From assembly GCF_024054565.1 (NCBI RefSeq), contig NZ_JAMXLR010000089.1, forward strand, positions 1 to 64,000: 64,000 nt of DNA. The letters run 5' to 3'. The first letter of the stretch is position 1. Every line of letters starts with the position of its first letter. Origin of the DNA: Aeoliella straminimaris (lineage in GTDB: Bacteria > Planctomycetota > Planctomycetia > Pirellulales > Lacipirellulaceae). This document shows, piece by piece, positions 19,885 to 29,789 of this stretch. The notes below the pieces were generated by a model that made no database searches, was not told the DNA's origin, and saw only the letters and a list, made by a program, of their open reading frames with translations. The translations under genes were made by a program, and so were the position numbers.

Positions 19885-21471
19885 CTAGTTGCTCTTTGCG
19901 TCGTAATGTCGCGCGACCTCGAGAGGCACCGCCGCGATACCGTACATGCAGTAACCCGTTCCACGCCGGGCCTGCCTGACACTGCCCAGGACGACAGTGG
20001 TGGGGTAGTCAACGTCTCGTTGCCAAACAAAGAACTTCGTATCGATCGCCTTGCCTGGCCCCCTTGCTAGTTCATAGCCATCGACCAGGGCATACTCACC
20101 CGATTCGTCCAAGCCAATTTGCATATCGGTCTTGGTAAATTCGTCGGTCAACCACTCTGGCACTTTTGCAATGGGACTCATGAACACGAACAAACGAGAG
20201 GGTCGGCCTACCGTGACCTCCACGCTCAAATTGGACCGACCTTTGTCACCGTTGAACGGCATGATGTAATCGGCGCCTTGAAGAATCGATGGGATACCGC
20301 TCGAATCGACACCATTCCATTGATGCTGACGGTCAACATAGGCCAACACGTCTTCACGCAGACCGCCGGGAACAATCCGGTACGATTTCGCGCCAATTCC
20401 ATCACGAATGTTATCGCTAACGTTCGTGAAGATGCTGGAAGGTCTGCCGGCTTCCAATGGCAGGTCATTGCGAAAGGTCGGAAACTGCGAATCGTCGTAC
20501 GACACCAGGCGACGCATCGACCCATCCAGATCCATGGTGAGAGCCTGACCTTGCACAAGGCGACGCGTCACACTGGGCTTCAAGAGATTATCCTGTGGGC
20601 CGTACATCAGATCGACGGCGCCGCGGAACACCGCCACCGCCGTGGAACCTTTCTCATCGACGGCCACTCCAAACTCGGTACCCAAGTCGACAATGCGGCC
20701 ATTGGGTGTCTCAATCGCAAAGCCTCTGCCGGCTTTACCGACCCTGGCCGACAGGACACCAAAGCGGCTGTAGACTTCCGTCGGAGAGCGCAGCTCCAAA
20801 AGCGCGGGGCCCCGAACTCTCATTCTGACCGAGCGGTCGAATACCAACTCGAGTTCGCCCGAAGTCAGGTGAAGCGTCTGCCCGACAGAAACACGAGTAA
20901 GCTCATCAACGTCGATATTGTCCTTGGCCCAGACCACATCATCCGCTCGAATCACGGTGGCCACTTCGCCAGTTACGGCCTTCGGCACACCTTCCTCCGC
21001 TCCGCGAGAAGCAGAACCATTTCCAACGGTAGCCGACCTGTCGGCCGATACAAGTGTGTTGGTCACACCACCTTCGCCACCAGCGGCTACGGAAGTGGTG
21101 TTGTCATCATTGCGCGAGAGCAATAGCACCACCGCTAAAAAAATGCTTGCCGCTGTGACAATGTAGGCCAGCGGCGCCCGCTGGTGCATGCGCGATCGCA
21201 CTGATCGATCCAGCAGCGTCAACGGTTTGCCACCGGCGTCCTCACTTTCACGTCCCGGTCCAGCGCAGTAAGACGCGGCTTCGCTAAATCCTCTGAAGAC
21301 GGACGAATCGGTTACCAGTTCCACATAGTCCGATATAGCCTCCGGCTCCGATTGCAGCAGTCGATTCAGCTCGTCTGAATCGGCCTGGGTCGCCTCGCCA
21401 TTTAGCTGCAATGTCAGCAGCTGATCGAGCCGACTAATGCGACCTTCGCTTTTTTGAGGAAGTTCTTTCAT
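19885..21471 (-). CDS. FecR-domain anti-sigma factor (module B)
   Basis: A 528-residue membrane protein. The cytoplasmic anti-sigma segment covers residues 10-60 ([25 protein letters not shown]), a membrane helix 100-119, and a FecR domain about 180-300 ([27 protein letters not shown]). The outer C-terminal beta-rich domain (330-528) is unlike the LamG or NPCBM-like domains of the other modules. It overlaps the sigma gene by four bases (ATGA), so translation is probably coupled. It should bind and release the neighbouring sigma factor in response to an envelope signal; the signal is unknown. Confidence 0.9.
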   Translation of the reverse strand: MKELPQKSEGRISRLDQLLTLQLNGEATQADSDELNRLLQSEPEAISDYVELVTDSSVFRGFSEAASYCAGPGRESEDAGGKPLTLLDRSVRSRMHQRAPLAYIVTAASIFLAVVLLLSRNDDNTTSVAAGGEGGVTNTLVSADRSATVGNGSASRGAEEGVPKAVTGEVATVIRADDVVWAKDNIDVDELTRVSVGQTLHLTSGELELVFDRSVRMRVRGPALLELRSPTEVYSRFGVLSARVGKAGRGFAIETPNGRIVDLGTEFGVAVDEKGSTAVAVFRGAVDLMYGPQDNLLKPSVTRRLVQGQALTMDLDGSMRRLVSYDDSQFPTFRNDLPLEAGRPSSIFTNVSDNIRDGIGAKSYRIVPGGLREDVLAYVDRQHQWNGVDSSGIPSILQGADYIMPFNGDKGRSNLSVEVTVGRPSRLFVFMSPIAKVPEWLTDEFTKTDMQIGLDESGEYALVDGYELARGPGKAIDTKFFVWQRDVDYPTTVVLGSVRQARRGTGYCMYGIAAVPLEVARHYDAKSN

Positions 21472-22115
21472 GCTAAGTGGTCTCGTTTCAGTCTTCGCTC
21501 TATACAGTTTCGAAGCGAAGCTCTGATACGCTGCAGAGCCTTATATACAGCCGCGCGTGTTTTGCCGATGGAGCGTCCCAATTCGTCGACACTCGTCCCG
21601 GGTGCGTAGAACCTGGTAATAAGCTCTCGCTGTCTGTCATGCAGTTCCTGAAAACAGTCGCGCAGCGCTCCAAAGCGGGCATCGGTAACCGGCAACAAGT
21701 TGCCATGTTGCTCCGCGATCGCATTGATGGTCTCGTCATCGAACACCAGGCGATTGCGTGACTGGCGTTTGCGCCACGTGAGCACTTGATAGTAAGCGAC
21801 ACTTATCGCCCAGGTGCCGAAATCGGTCTCGCCGTCGAAGCGAGAAAAGTCTCGCCACAGACGAATGTTTGTCTCCTGAAACACCTCATCCGCGTCGGCC
21901 CAGTTTGGCACCAGGCTCAGCACATAGGCGTATACTCTCCGCTTATGTGCGGCCCACAAGCGAATGAAATTGGCTTTATCCATGCTCGACAAGCCGTGGT
22001 CCGAGTCCCCTTCCAAGCCATTCGCACTTTCACGCATTACTTCAGTGACCTCGGCTGGAACGGTTGCGCAGGTGGTCTTCGTACCCGAATCGTCGGATGT
22101 CGGCTTCGTTGGCAT
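21468..22115 (-). CDS. ECF-type RNA polymerase sigma factor (module B)
   Basis: A 215-residue sigma-70 family factor with a 45-residue variable N-terminus. Region 2 includes WADADEVFQETNIRLW and FGTWAISVAYYQVLTW. Region 4 includes LITRFYAPGTSVDELGRSIG and AVYKALQRIRASLRNC. The start at 22115 is supported by AGGAG six bases upstream. It opens a tightly spaced run of seven minus-strand genes ending at 13110 and is divergent from the LamG/PEP-CTERM genes starting at 22422, so it probably controls both. Confidence 0.92.
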   Translation of the reverse strand: MPTKPTSDDSGTKTTCATVPAEVTEVMRESANGLEGDSDHGLSSMDKANFIRLWAAHKRRVYAYVLSLVPNWADADEVFQETNIRLWRDFSRFDGETDFGTWAISVAYYQVLTWRKRQSRNRLVFDDETINAIAEQHGNLLPVTDARFGALRDCFQELHDRQRELITRFYAPGTSVDELGRSIGKTRAAVYKALQRIRASLRNCIERRLKRDHLA

Positions 22116-22421
22116 CAGCAGCTCCTAACGATATAAGGCGCGTCGGACGGGAGTTGGACGAAGATTTGTACCCAATCGCAGAATTCTCACCCGCCAACAG
22201 CGTACGGGGATGGGCATCAAATCGCAAACTTTTTCTAACCTTTTTAATTCCCCAGTTTCGGTGTCCAGAAATAGACTGTCGCGCCTTTTAGTTGTTAGTG
22301 CACTTGGTTGCTGCCGACTGTCGGAAGCTATTCGACACAAGCTCCACAGTGCAATCTTGCGAGAAGATGGCGGAATGTACCCTTTCTACTGATGTTCATC
22401 TCTAGCGGAGGCCTTGTTCTA
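22116..22421. promoter_or_regulatory. divergent intergenic region of module B
   Basis: This 306-base stretch lies between the sigma factor start and the LamG/PEP-CTERM start and should hold promoters for both directions. I see an AT-rich patch around 22231-22250 but cannot assign -35/-10 boxes with confidence. No gene supported. Confidence 0.4.
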
Positions 22422-23417
22422 ATGACCATCCAAGATTTGCGACTGTCCCTCCCCGTTGCCACCACTACTTTTCTTGCTTTGTTACTGGTCGCGACTTCTT
22501 CCAGTACCGCTGGCACCTACAGCGACGCTGTCCTCGCCGACAATCCACTAGCGTACTACCGTCTCAACGAGACGTCTGGCACCACAGCCGCCAGTAGCGG
22601 TAGTGCGGCGGGCGTCGACGCCACCTACGAATTCATTCCCGGCGCCACTTCGACGAATACCAGCGACTACAATCAGCCTGGCCCCGACCTGCCCGGCTTC
22701 GACGCCACGAATCGCTCAATCGTCCTTGATCCTGAAGAAGGGGGTGGCGACAACCCGGCAGTGGTCCGTCCGTGGAGTGCCTCCGACCCGCTGGCCATCG
22801 ACGGCTCCACCGGTCTCACGCTCGAGGCATGGGTCAAGCGTGCACCTCAGTCGATCGAAACCAGCAACGACAGCGAAGGCATTGTGGGGCGCTATCAGGA
22901 TAACACCGCGAGCCCCGATGGCATGGAGGCACGCTCCTATTTGCTTGTTTACGACGACGAAGACAATGCCTTTTCCTTTATCATCACCGACCTTGGCAAC
23001 TTTTCCGACGCCGACCAGCTCATGGCGAGCGAATACGACGTTCCGTTGGATGAATGGTTGCATGTGGTCGGCACCTATGCCCCCCCAGCGCTCGTGAACC
23101 CGGGTGATCCTGGCATGTTGACGATGTATGTCAACGGAGAGGTTGTCGCCAGCAAGGAAACCACCAAGACCTCCATCTACACCGGTCAATCCGATTTCTG
23201 GATCGGAAGGCAGTACACCAACTCCGACCAATGGACCTTTGAGGGGAACATCGACGAAGTGGCTGTGTACGACTACCCACTGAGCGCCGAAGCGGTCGCA
23301 AGCCACTATGCCGCGGCCATCCCGGAACCCAGTACCATTGCTATAGCAGTGCTCGGCGCAGCAGCATTTGGCCTGCGACGTAGATTATTACTGGATTGCG
23401 ATGCTTCTCGCAATTAG
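22422..23417 (+). CDS. LamG-domain PEP-CTERM protein, single copy
   Basis: A 331-residue secreted protein: signal peptide, LamG/laminin-G3-type jelly roll (YYRLNETSGTTA, LTLEAWVKR, GIVGRYQD, DFWIGRQ, IDEVAVYDYPLSAEAVASHY), then IPEPSTIAIAVLG, a helix and RRR. The C-terminus runs 10 residues past the basic cluster (LLLDCDASRN). GGAGG lies 10 bases before the ATG. Its LamG domain is closely similar to those in the next two genes. It is likely a carbohydrate-binding surface protein and the first gene of a plus-strand run to 29333. Confidence 0.88.
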   Translation: MTIQDLRLSLPVATTTFLALLLVATSSSTAGTYSDAVLADNPLAYYRLNETSGTTAASSGSAAGVDATYEFIPGATSTNTSDYNQPGPDLPGFDATNRSIVLDPEEGGGDNPAVVRPWSASDPLAIDGSTGLTLEAWVKRAPQSIETSNDSEGIVGRYQDNTASPDGMEARSYLLVYDDEDNAFSFIITDLGNFSDADQLMASEYDVPLDEWLHVVGTYAPPALVNPGDPGMLTMYVNGEVVASKETTKTSIYTGQSDFWIGRQYTNSDQWTFEGNIDEVAVYDYPLSAEAVASHYAAAIPEPSTIAIAVLGAAAFGLRRRLLLDCDASRN

Positions 23418-23529
23418 TCTGATATCGCGCCACTTCAAACCACCGCATTCGCGCCCCGCGAGTGGCGGGACCGTTGATCGCTTCGCACCACCGCTGGTCT
23501 CAACGACCGTCTCGACCAAGGATCCGTCG

Positions 23530-26500
23530 ATGCTTCGAACTTACTCTGCCTTGCTCGCGTCCATGTTGGTTGCGGGACTGAACGCGTCCGTCGCATTCGG
23601 CCAGTACTCCAACGAAGTATTCTCCGATTCCCCGATTGCCTACTACCGTTTGGAGGAGACGTCGGGGACCATCGCGACCAACAGCGGCTCGCTCGGCATG
23701 GCGGTGGACGGCACCTTCTTGAACCTCGGTACCGACACAGGGGTCAACAACATCGCTCAGGCCGGCCCACGTCTCGGCGATCTGGCCGGGGGCTTTGCAA
23801 TCGACGGATTCGGGGCGGACAACAAAGCAGTGCGGCTATCGCCACTCACAGCGCCTGACTTCCCCGGTGTAGAAGTGCCCTGGGATACAGAGGGAGCAAA
23901 TCCCCTGGCCCTAGATGGTTCCACCGGCTTGACGCTCGAGGCGTGGATCTATCGCGACCTTCCCATCGTGTCCGGCTCCGACAACGAGGGCATCGTGGCT
24001 CGCTATCAAGACGATACGGCCAGCCCCGATGGCGCCGAAGCTCGCGCGTACAACTTGTATTACGACGACGACATCAACGGCTTCGGATTCGCTATTAGCG
24101 ACGATGGCAACTTCGACAGTGCGAACGGTGTACTCGAAGCGGTCGACTACGACGTGCCGTTGCAGGAATGGGTGCATGTCGCAGCAACGCTAGAGCCCAT
24201 GGGCACAGGATCGGCCAACATGAGCATCTACGCCAACGGAAATCTGGTGGCCAACCGAACCACGCCTCTGACAAGCCTGTACACTGGGGCAGCCGATTTC
24301 TGGATTGGTCAGCAGTTCACCACCGCCAATAACTGGACCTTTGAAGGCACGATCGACGAGGTCGCCGTCTACGACTACCCACTTACCGCCACGCGCATTC
24401 TCGAGCACTACGAAGCAGCCACGACCAACATCCCTACCTCGTTCTCATGGAACGTCGATTCGTCGGGCGACTGGAACGCCTCCGGCAACTGGAGCTTCAA
24501 CACAGTGCCGAATAACAATCAGCAGGTCGCGGTGCTAGGTAACTCAATCAGCGAACCTCGCGTCGTCTTCACCAACGATGATATCACCATCAAGGGCCTA
24601 ACCATTTCCAACGGCAATCAGTACATGCTGGCCGGTACTGGCAGCATCACGCTCTCGGCCGATTCAGAAAACGCCCAGGTCACCGCCTCGGGCACGCACA
24701 CCATTGCAGTCGACCTGGTGCTGGATTCCGAGACCGATCTCAGCGAGGGCTTTGTCAATCTCACCGGCGAACTCGACATGGGAAGCAATAACCTCAATAT
24801 CCTGTCGGGCACGTGGAACATCTCAAACAGCGTGACCTCTACCGGAGGCGCCACCGTGATCAACGAAGGCACGCTAGGCACTGGAGGTAGTGTCGACTTC
24901 GCAGCCAACCTCACCAGCACGGGAACATTGGATATCGATATCGCTGGTGAAAAGGCAGGGGAGTTTGATTTCTTCGACATCACCGGCACAGCGACACTAT
25001 CTGGCGTACTGGCTGTAGAACTCTACAACGGGTACGCGCTCTCCGGCGATGAATCGTTCACCGTCTTGTCAGCCACTACACTCATCGACAACGGTATCAC
25101 GCTCGGCGGACCGAGTAGCGATATGTTTTCTTTGTCGGTCGTCGGCAATAGCCTCGTGTTGAGTGTAAGCATGGCATTGGATGGCGACTTCAATGGCGAT
25201 GGCATGGTAGATCTTGCCGACTACACCGTATGGCGCAACAACCTCGGTGCCGGCGACGATTCGGCCATCAACAACAACGGTGATGGGGTAGACGGCATCG
25301 ACACCAACGACTACCTAGTCTGGAAACAGAACTTCGGAATGGACAATTCGGCCGCATCCAGCAGCTCCCAAGCAGTACCAGAGCCTGCATCTCTGGGATT
25401 GATGGTCGTCATTGGGCTACTCTACTGGCGGCGCGGACGGCGAGCAGTTGTCCCGCTTGCGACCGCCCTGCTGCTGCTTATGTGGCCATCCGCTTCGCGA
25501 GCCCAGTACAACTCTACCGTGCTGTCGAGCGGGCCCACCGCCTACTACCAGCTGAATGAACAAGGGGACGGACTGACCTTCTTCGCCGAGAATTCGACCA
25601 GCGTGACGGGAATCGATGCCGCAATTCAGAACATCGACAACTTCGGAGACACCGGTCCCAACAACATAGGGCAAGTGGGACCTCGCCCCGGTGACATTGC
25701 CGGCGGCTATGTCATCGATGGCTTCGCCACCGACAACTTAGCAGTACACTTTGGCCATCCTATTTCGGGCTTCGGTCGACTCGAGGTTACAGACGACGCC
25801 GTAACGCCCAATCCTCTCGACATTACGGGTAGCCTGACACTGGAAGCCTGGGTGAACCGAGATGCACAGACCGACAGCGGGGGCAATGAGGGTATCGTCT
25901 CCAAGTACGTCGGCGACGGCAACAATCGCTCCTACAACTTGTTCTACGACCCGGTCCCAGGTCGGGTTGGTTTTGTCATCGGACAATCGGGGACATTTGC
26001 CTCCACATCCCAGATCAACTCCGAAACCGACATTGCGCTGGGAGAGTGGACTTACATTGCCGCCACCTACGATCAAAGCACCACCACGATGTCGCTCTAC
26101 GTGAACGGCGAACTGTCTGCGCAGGAGGTTGTCGCCACCACCGAGATCTTCGACGGGGTCGGGGAGTTTTGGATCGGACATCAGTTCTCGGGCGATAATC
26201 TCTGGGGCTTTGAAGGACGAATCGACGAAGTGGCCGTCTACGACACAGCCCTATCAGCCGGTGAAATTCAGTCTCATTTCGAAGCGGCCGTCGGTGCTTC
26301 TTCCGGTGCATACACATGGAACATCAACGGCTCCGGCAATTGGGGTAGCATCGCCAATTGGTCGCAGGCTTCCGTACCAAACCGAACTGGGGTGGTGGTG
26401 AATCTGGGGAATGTAATTACGTCGCCCCAGACGATTTACCACGAAGACCCCATGGTCGTTGGCGAATTAAACATCGACAGCGCCCAACAATATGCGATCG

Positions 26501-27138
26501 CCAGCTTTTCCACGATGATCATGCGGACCGACGCGGGATCTGCTGAGATCAACGTGCTGCAAGGCGACCACTTGCTGCAGACAAACATACGGTTCGATGA
26601 TGATACCACGCTGACCGTTTCTTCTGGCAGCCTGAGCTTCGAAGGCACCGTAGATCTCAATGGCAACGACCTCACTATTGCAGGCGACGGCACCGTTAGT
26701 TTCGACTATCGAGTGCTGCCCACCGACGGAGGGACCATCATTAACTCCGGATCGCTTGCACTTTCGTCATCGGCCCAGATCGGTGGCGATTTAATTAGCG
26801 ATGGAGCGTTGTCGCTGGGCTTCGGAGAGACCAAGGCGCCTTCGGTCACCGGTATGGCCAGCCTGTCTGGCACGATCGCCCCCGCCTTGCCCGATAGTTT
26901 CCAACCAACATCGGGCCAGTCGTATGCTTTGCTTACGGCAGGCGAGCTCGTTGATGAGGGATTCACGTTGAGCCCCGAATTCTCGAACGGCTATCGACTT
27001 TCCGTGTCGGGGAATAGTCTTATGCTCACCGCGGTGCCCGAACCTGGCTCTCTACTACTAGGCTCGGCAACATCACTACTTCTGTTGCTAACCTACCGTC
27101 GTCCGCTGAGGTGGGTAGCCACTCTTAACAGATCCTGA
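23530..27138 (+). CDS. tandem (double) LamG/beta-helix PEP-CTERM fusion protein, module B
   Basis: A continuous 1202-codon frame. Half 1: signal peptide (to about 24), LamG domain (30-290), a repetitive beta-helix-like region opened by WNVDSSGDWNASGNW (300-540), a dockerin pair (DGDFNGDGMVDLADYTVWRN, about 550-600) and VPEPAS at 616. The frame then runs through a helix, WRRGRR and a second signal peptide ending SASRA (658). Half 2 repeats LamG (YYQLNEQGDG, LTLEAWVNR, DEVAVYDTALSAG) and a homologous beta-helix region, lacks the dockerin, and ends with VPEPGS, a helix, a basic cluster and a 12-residue tail. AAGGA precedes ATG 23530. The upstream extension to 23368 overlaps the previous gene and has no conserved content. 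The two halves look like an ancient duplication. Confidence 0.87.
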   Translation: MLRTYSALLASMLVAGLNASVAFGQYSNEVFSDSPIAYYRLEETSGTIATNSGSLGMAVDGTFLNLGTDTGVNNIAQAGPRLGDLAGGFAIDGFGADNKAVRLSPLTAPDFPGVEVPWDTEGANPLALDGSTGLTLEAWIYRDLPIVSGSDNEGIVARYQDDTASPDGAEARAYNLYYDDDINGFGFAISDDGNFDSANGVLEAVDYDVPLQEWVHVAATLEPMGTGSANMSIYANGNLVANRTTPLTSLYTGAADFWIGQQFTTANNWTFEGTIDEVAVYDYPLTATRILEHYEAATTNIPTSFSWNVDSSGDWNASGNWSFNTVPNNNQQVAVLGNSISEPRVVFTNDDITIKGLTISNGNQYMLAGTGSITLSADSENAQVTASGTHTIAVDLVLDSETDLSEGFVNLTGELDMGSNNLNILSGTWNISNSVTSTGGATVINEGTLGTGGSVDFAANLTSTGTLDIDIAGEKAGEFDFFDITGTATLSGVLAVELYNGYALSGDESFTVLSATTLIDNGITLGGPSSDMFSLSVVGNSLVLSVSMALDGDFNGDGMVDLADYTVWRNNLGAGDDSAINNNGDGVDGIDTNDYLVWKQNFGMDNSAASSSSQAVPEPASLGLMVVIGLLYWRRGRRAVVPLATALLLLMWPSASRAQYNSTVLSSGPTAYYQLNEQGDGLTFFAENSTSVTGIDAAIQNIDNFGDTGPNNIGQVGPRPGDIAGGYVIDGFATDNLAVHFGHPISGFGRLEVTDDAVTPNPLDITGSLTLEAWVNRDAQTDSGGNEGIVSKYVGDGNNRSYNLFYDPVPGRVGFVIGQSGTFASTSQINSETDIALGEWTYIAATYDQSTTTMSLYVNGELSAQEVVATTEIFDGVGEFWIGHQFSGDNLWGFEGRIDEVAVYDTALSAGEIQSHFEAAVGASSGAYTWNINGSGNWGSIANWSQASVPNRTGVVVNLGNVITSPQTIYHEDPMVVGELNIDSAQQYAIASFSTMIMRTDAGSAEINVLQGDHLLQTNIRFDDDTTLTVSSGSLSFEGTVDLNGNDLTIAGDGTVSFDYRVLPTDGGTIINSGSLALSSSAQIGGDLISDGALSLGFGETKAPSVTGMASLSGTIAPALPDSFQPTSGQSYALLTAGELVDEGFTLSPEFSNGYRLSVSGNSLMLTAVPEPGSLLLGSATSLLLLLTYRRPLRWVATLNRS
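25375..25503 (+). other. internal PEP-CTERM / signal peptide junction, module B
   Basis: Encodes VPEPASLGLMVVIGLLYW, a WRRGRR cluster, a second hydrophobic run and an SASRA cleavage site, after which QYNST opens the second LamG domain. The reading frame is uninterrupted. Confidence 0.75.
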
Positions 27139-27167
27139 TACTCTTGCATGCGCGAGGAAGCGAACCT

Positions 27168-29333
27168 ATGTCGCTATCTCAGAGTTCGGGGAGAGCCTGC
27201 GTACTGCTGGGCTGCGTGACCCTGGTGACTGCGTCCACCAGGGCCGAACAAATCGTCGATCTGGCGACAATCCGCCCTGCATTTGAGACTTTTTTCGAGA
27301 GCCGTCGACTCGCCGCCGAACCCTACGGCCAGTATCGGATGCGCTCGACCGATAACAGTCCCGACTACTATGCCTCGCTCGATGTCGTGATCTCGCGAAC
27401 GTTGATGGGCGAAGATTTCACTCAGTCGCTCTCTAATCAGCAGCGCACTGAGTGGATCAATCATCTGCACTCCTTCGCGTTGGCGAATGGAACCTACAGT
27501 TCCACCTACGGACACCACCAGTTGCATGCCAACGGAATGACCATAGGAGCATTGGGGCCACTGGGCGGTAAGCAACTCTATCCGGCCACACCCTTATACG
27601 CTCCGTTCGACCAACCAGACGAGGTGAGCGGCTATCTGCAGAACAGCATCAACTGGACCAATCAGTGGTCGGAGTCCCACAAGTTTTGGGGCGGCTTGCA
27701 TGTCTACAGTCTGAGTAGCGGAGCGAGCGATGAATGGCGCGACACTGTATTCGACTGGCTAGACACCAATGTTGATTCCGGCACCGGTTGGTGGCGGATC
27801 GGCCAACAACCGAGCAGCGATGTACAGGGACTTGGCGGAGGAGCTCACATTTGGCCCATCTACGAACACTGGGGACGTGAATTCCCCGAGCCCGAGCGGG
27901 TAATCGATCGCATCTTGTCCATGCAACTGCCCAGCGGGCGATTCGGCAATGGCAATAGCGGCTACATGGACCTCGACGCACTTTACGGTTTGAAATTCAT
28001 GAGGTCGCACTCTCCCACCTATCGGTCGGCTGAAATCGATTCCGCCGTGGAAAACTTCGGAGTGTATCTTGCCGGTAGTATCAATGGGTTCCTGGCCAGC
28101 GGGCCAACCATGCATGAAACGCTGGCGAAGGTCGGAGGCTTTGGACTGCTCAATCAAATGGCGCCCGAAGAATTCCCCGACAGCACAGGAAGCCAATGGA
28201 CCGACATCTTTACCGACCCCAAGCTCTACCAAACGGCGGCCGTCGAAACACTGCCGGACGACCTGGAACCACTGGGGTCCGATGATGTGTCGATCTACTC
28301 GTCCGTGGTGCTCGCCGATGGCCCCGTGGGCTATTGGCGCCTTGGGCAAACAGGTGGAATCGTGGCACCCAGTGCCGCGGTTGATGAAAGCCTGAATGGA
28401 CTTTACGTCGGTCTGGGGGCAAGTGCGGGGCCGGCAAACATAGGGCAGCCCGGCCCCCGCCCCTCGGCCGGCTTCTATGGGATGTCAAGCGACAACCGTT
28501 CCGCCCATCTTGATGGTGAAATCTCGTACGTATCCATCGCCGATTCGCCTCAGATCGATATTACTGGCGAATTGACCATGGAGGCTTGGATCAAGCTGGA
28601 CGAGTATCCTGAAGGCAATGGCGGCATTGTTGCCAAGTACCAAGGCTCCGGCAACCAGCGTGGCTATAACCTGTACGTCAATTTGCAGAATGGTGGAGTG
28701 GGTGCGCTCGGCATGGTTATCTCTCCCGACGGCACCTTCGGGTCCGCTCGCGATATTGTCGACGACACACCACTTACCATTGGAGAGTGGATTCACGTGG
28801 CCGGGGTCTTCAAGCCCGATGACTTTATGAGACTGTACGTTAACGGACAATTAGTTCACGAGGAAACAGAGGCAAGCGGCAGCGTCCCTAGCTCGATTCA
28901 TTCCGCCACCGCGGATCTATGGTTGGGTGCCCAGTTCAGCACCTCCAGCGACTTTCGACTGCCCGGGCTCATCGACGAAACCGCCGTATACGACCGGGCT
29001 CTCACCGACAACGAACTCCTGACCCACTATCTGGCAGCCACCCAACTGCCGGGCGATTTCAATCGCGACGGCCTCGTCGGCATTGCCGACTACGTGGTCT
29101 GGCGCAACTCCTTGGGGCAACTCGGCGCTGGACTGTCTGCCGACGCGAACTATGACGGGGTCGTTAATGCAGCAGACTACGAGGTTTGGAAGCTGCATTT
29201 CGGTGCGGTGGCGATGTCGAAGGAGTCGTCCATGGCGAGCATGGTCCCCACGCCCGTTTCCAACCAACTTCTACTCATCTCCGTGTCTCTATTCTGTGGC
29301 AGGCGCGTACTTCTGGCGTGCGCTGCCCCTTAA
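27168..29333 (+). CDS. secreted alpha/alpha-barrel-like + LamG + dockerin protein with variant sorting signal
   Basis: A 721-residue protein. After a signal peptide ending near TRAEQ, residues 30-360 are mostly helical (GHHQLHANGMTIGALGPLGG, WGGLHVYSLSSG) and suggest an alpha/alpha toroid such as polysaccharide lyases use; I cannot name the family. Residues 370-620 are a LamG domain (GYWRLGQTGG, LTMEAWIKL, DETAVYDRALTDNELLTHY). Residues 625-680 are a dockerin pair (GDFNRDGLVGIADYVVWRN). The C-terminus has a hydrophobic helix and GRR but VPTP in place of VPEP. GAGGAAG supports ATG 27168. It follows the double fusion gene by 29 bases. Confidence 0.8.
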   Translation: MSLSQSSGRACVLLGCVTLVTASTRAEQIVDLATIRPAFETFFESRRLAAEPYGQYRMRSTDNSPDYYASLDVVISRTLMGEDFTQSLSNQQRTEWINHLHSFALANGTYSSTYGHHQLHANGMTIGALGPLGGKQLYPATPLYAPFDQPDEVSGYLQNSINWTNQWSESHKFWGGLHVYSLSSGASDEWRDTVFDWLDTNVDSGTGWWRIGQQPSSDVQGLGGGAHIWPIYEHWGREFPEPERVIDRILSMQLPSGRFGNGNSGYMDLDALYGLKFMRSHSPTYRSAEIDSAVENFGVYLAGSINGFLASGPTMHETLAKVGGFGLLNQMAPEEFPDSTGSQWTDIFTDPKLYQTAAVETLPDDLEPLGSDDVSIYSSVVLADGPVGYWRLGQTGGIVAPSAAVDESLNGLYVGLGASAGPANIGQPGPRPSAGFYGMSSDNRSAHLDGEISYVSIADSPQIDITGELTMEAWIKLDEYPEGNGGIVAKYQGSGNQRGYNLYVNLQNGGVGALGMVISPDGTFGSARDIVDDTPLTIGEWIHVAGVFKPDDFMRLYVNGQLVHEETEASGSVPSSIHSATADLWLGAQFSTSSDFRLPGLIDETAVYDRALTDNELLTHYLAATQLPGDFNRDGLVGIADYVVWRNSLGQLGAGLSADANYDGVVNAADYEVWKLHFGAVAMSKESSMASMVPTPVSNQLLLISVSLFCGRRVLLACAAP

Positions 29334-29789
29334 AACAAGCTGAGTAGCTTCAATGGAGTCCGATTGGTGTGAGTAACCTCTCGGATGGACTGACTTGCGC
29401 CGCGTTGCAGACATTCCACCCTCGGTTATACGCCCGCCGCATCTACTCCTGCAGATTCTTGCAGACTGCAATGGATGCGAAACGATGGACTCGCTACGCT
29501 ACACCCTACTATCAGCGGGGCCCTGTTGACGTTTGTGCGAGGTAGCGGGCGAACAGCACGGTGTCTCGGCTAACACGACGAAGCCACCATAGTTCGTGCT
29601 AAGGATTCCTTGTATCGACAACACTAAGGCCAGTGGGTCACGACTACTGTTGGAGATGTAGCAAGGAGTCCGCAGCCAGTGGCCGAGATTTTTCGCAGTT
29701 GCACGAGCGATTTCGTCGATTATCCGCCTAGAAACCGAGCAAGAGAAGATCGGCCAAACATTGCAGCCTCACACAAGGATACTCGAGGC
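29334..29789. other. intergenic region without a supported gene
   Basis: 456 bases between two plus-strand genes. Short open frames here lack conserved sequence. It presumably contains the 3' end of the module B run and the promoter of the protease gene. Confidence 0.4.

Noticed and set aside
23368-23529. Extended start for the module B fusion protein at 23368
   Set aside because: It overlaps the previous gene, has no conserved content and would bury the signal peptide; ATG 23530 has AAGGA upstream.
29337-29350. Small aagct/agctt hairpin after the module B run
   Set aside because: A five-base stem without a T-run is too weak to call a terminator.
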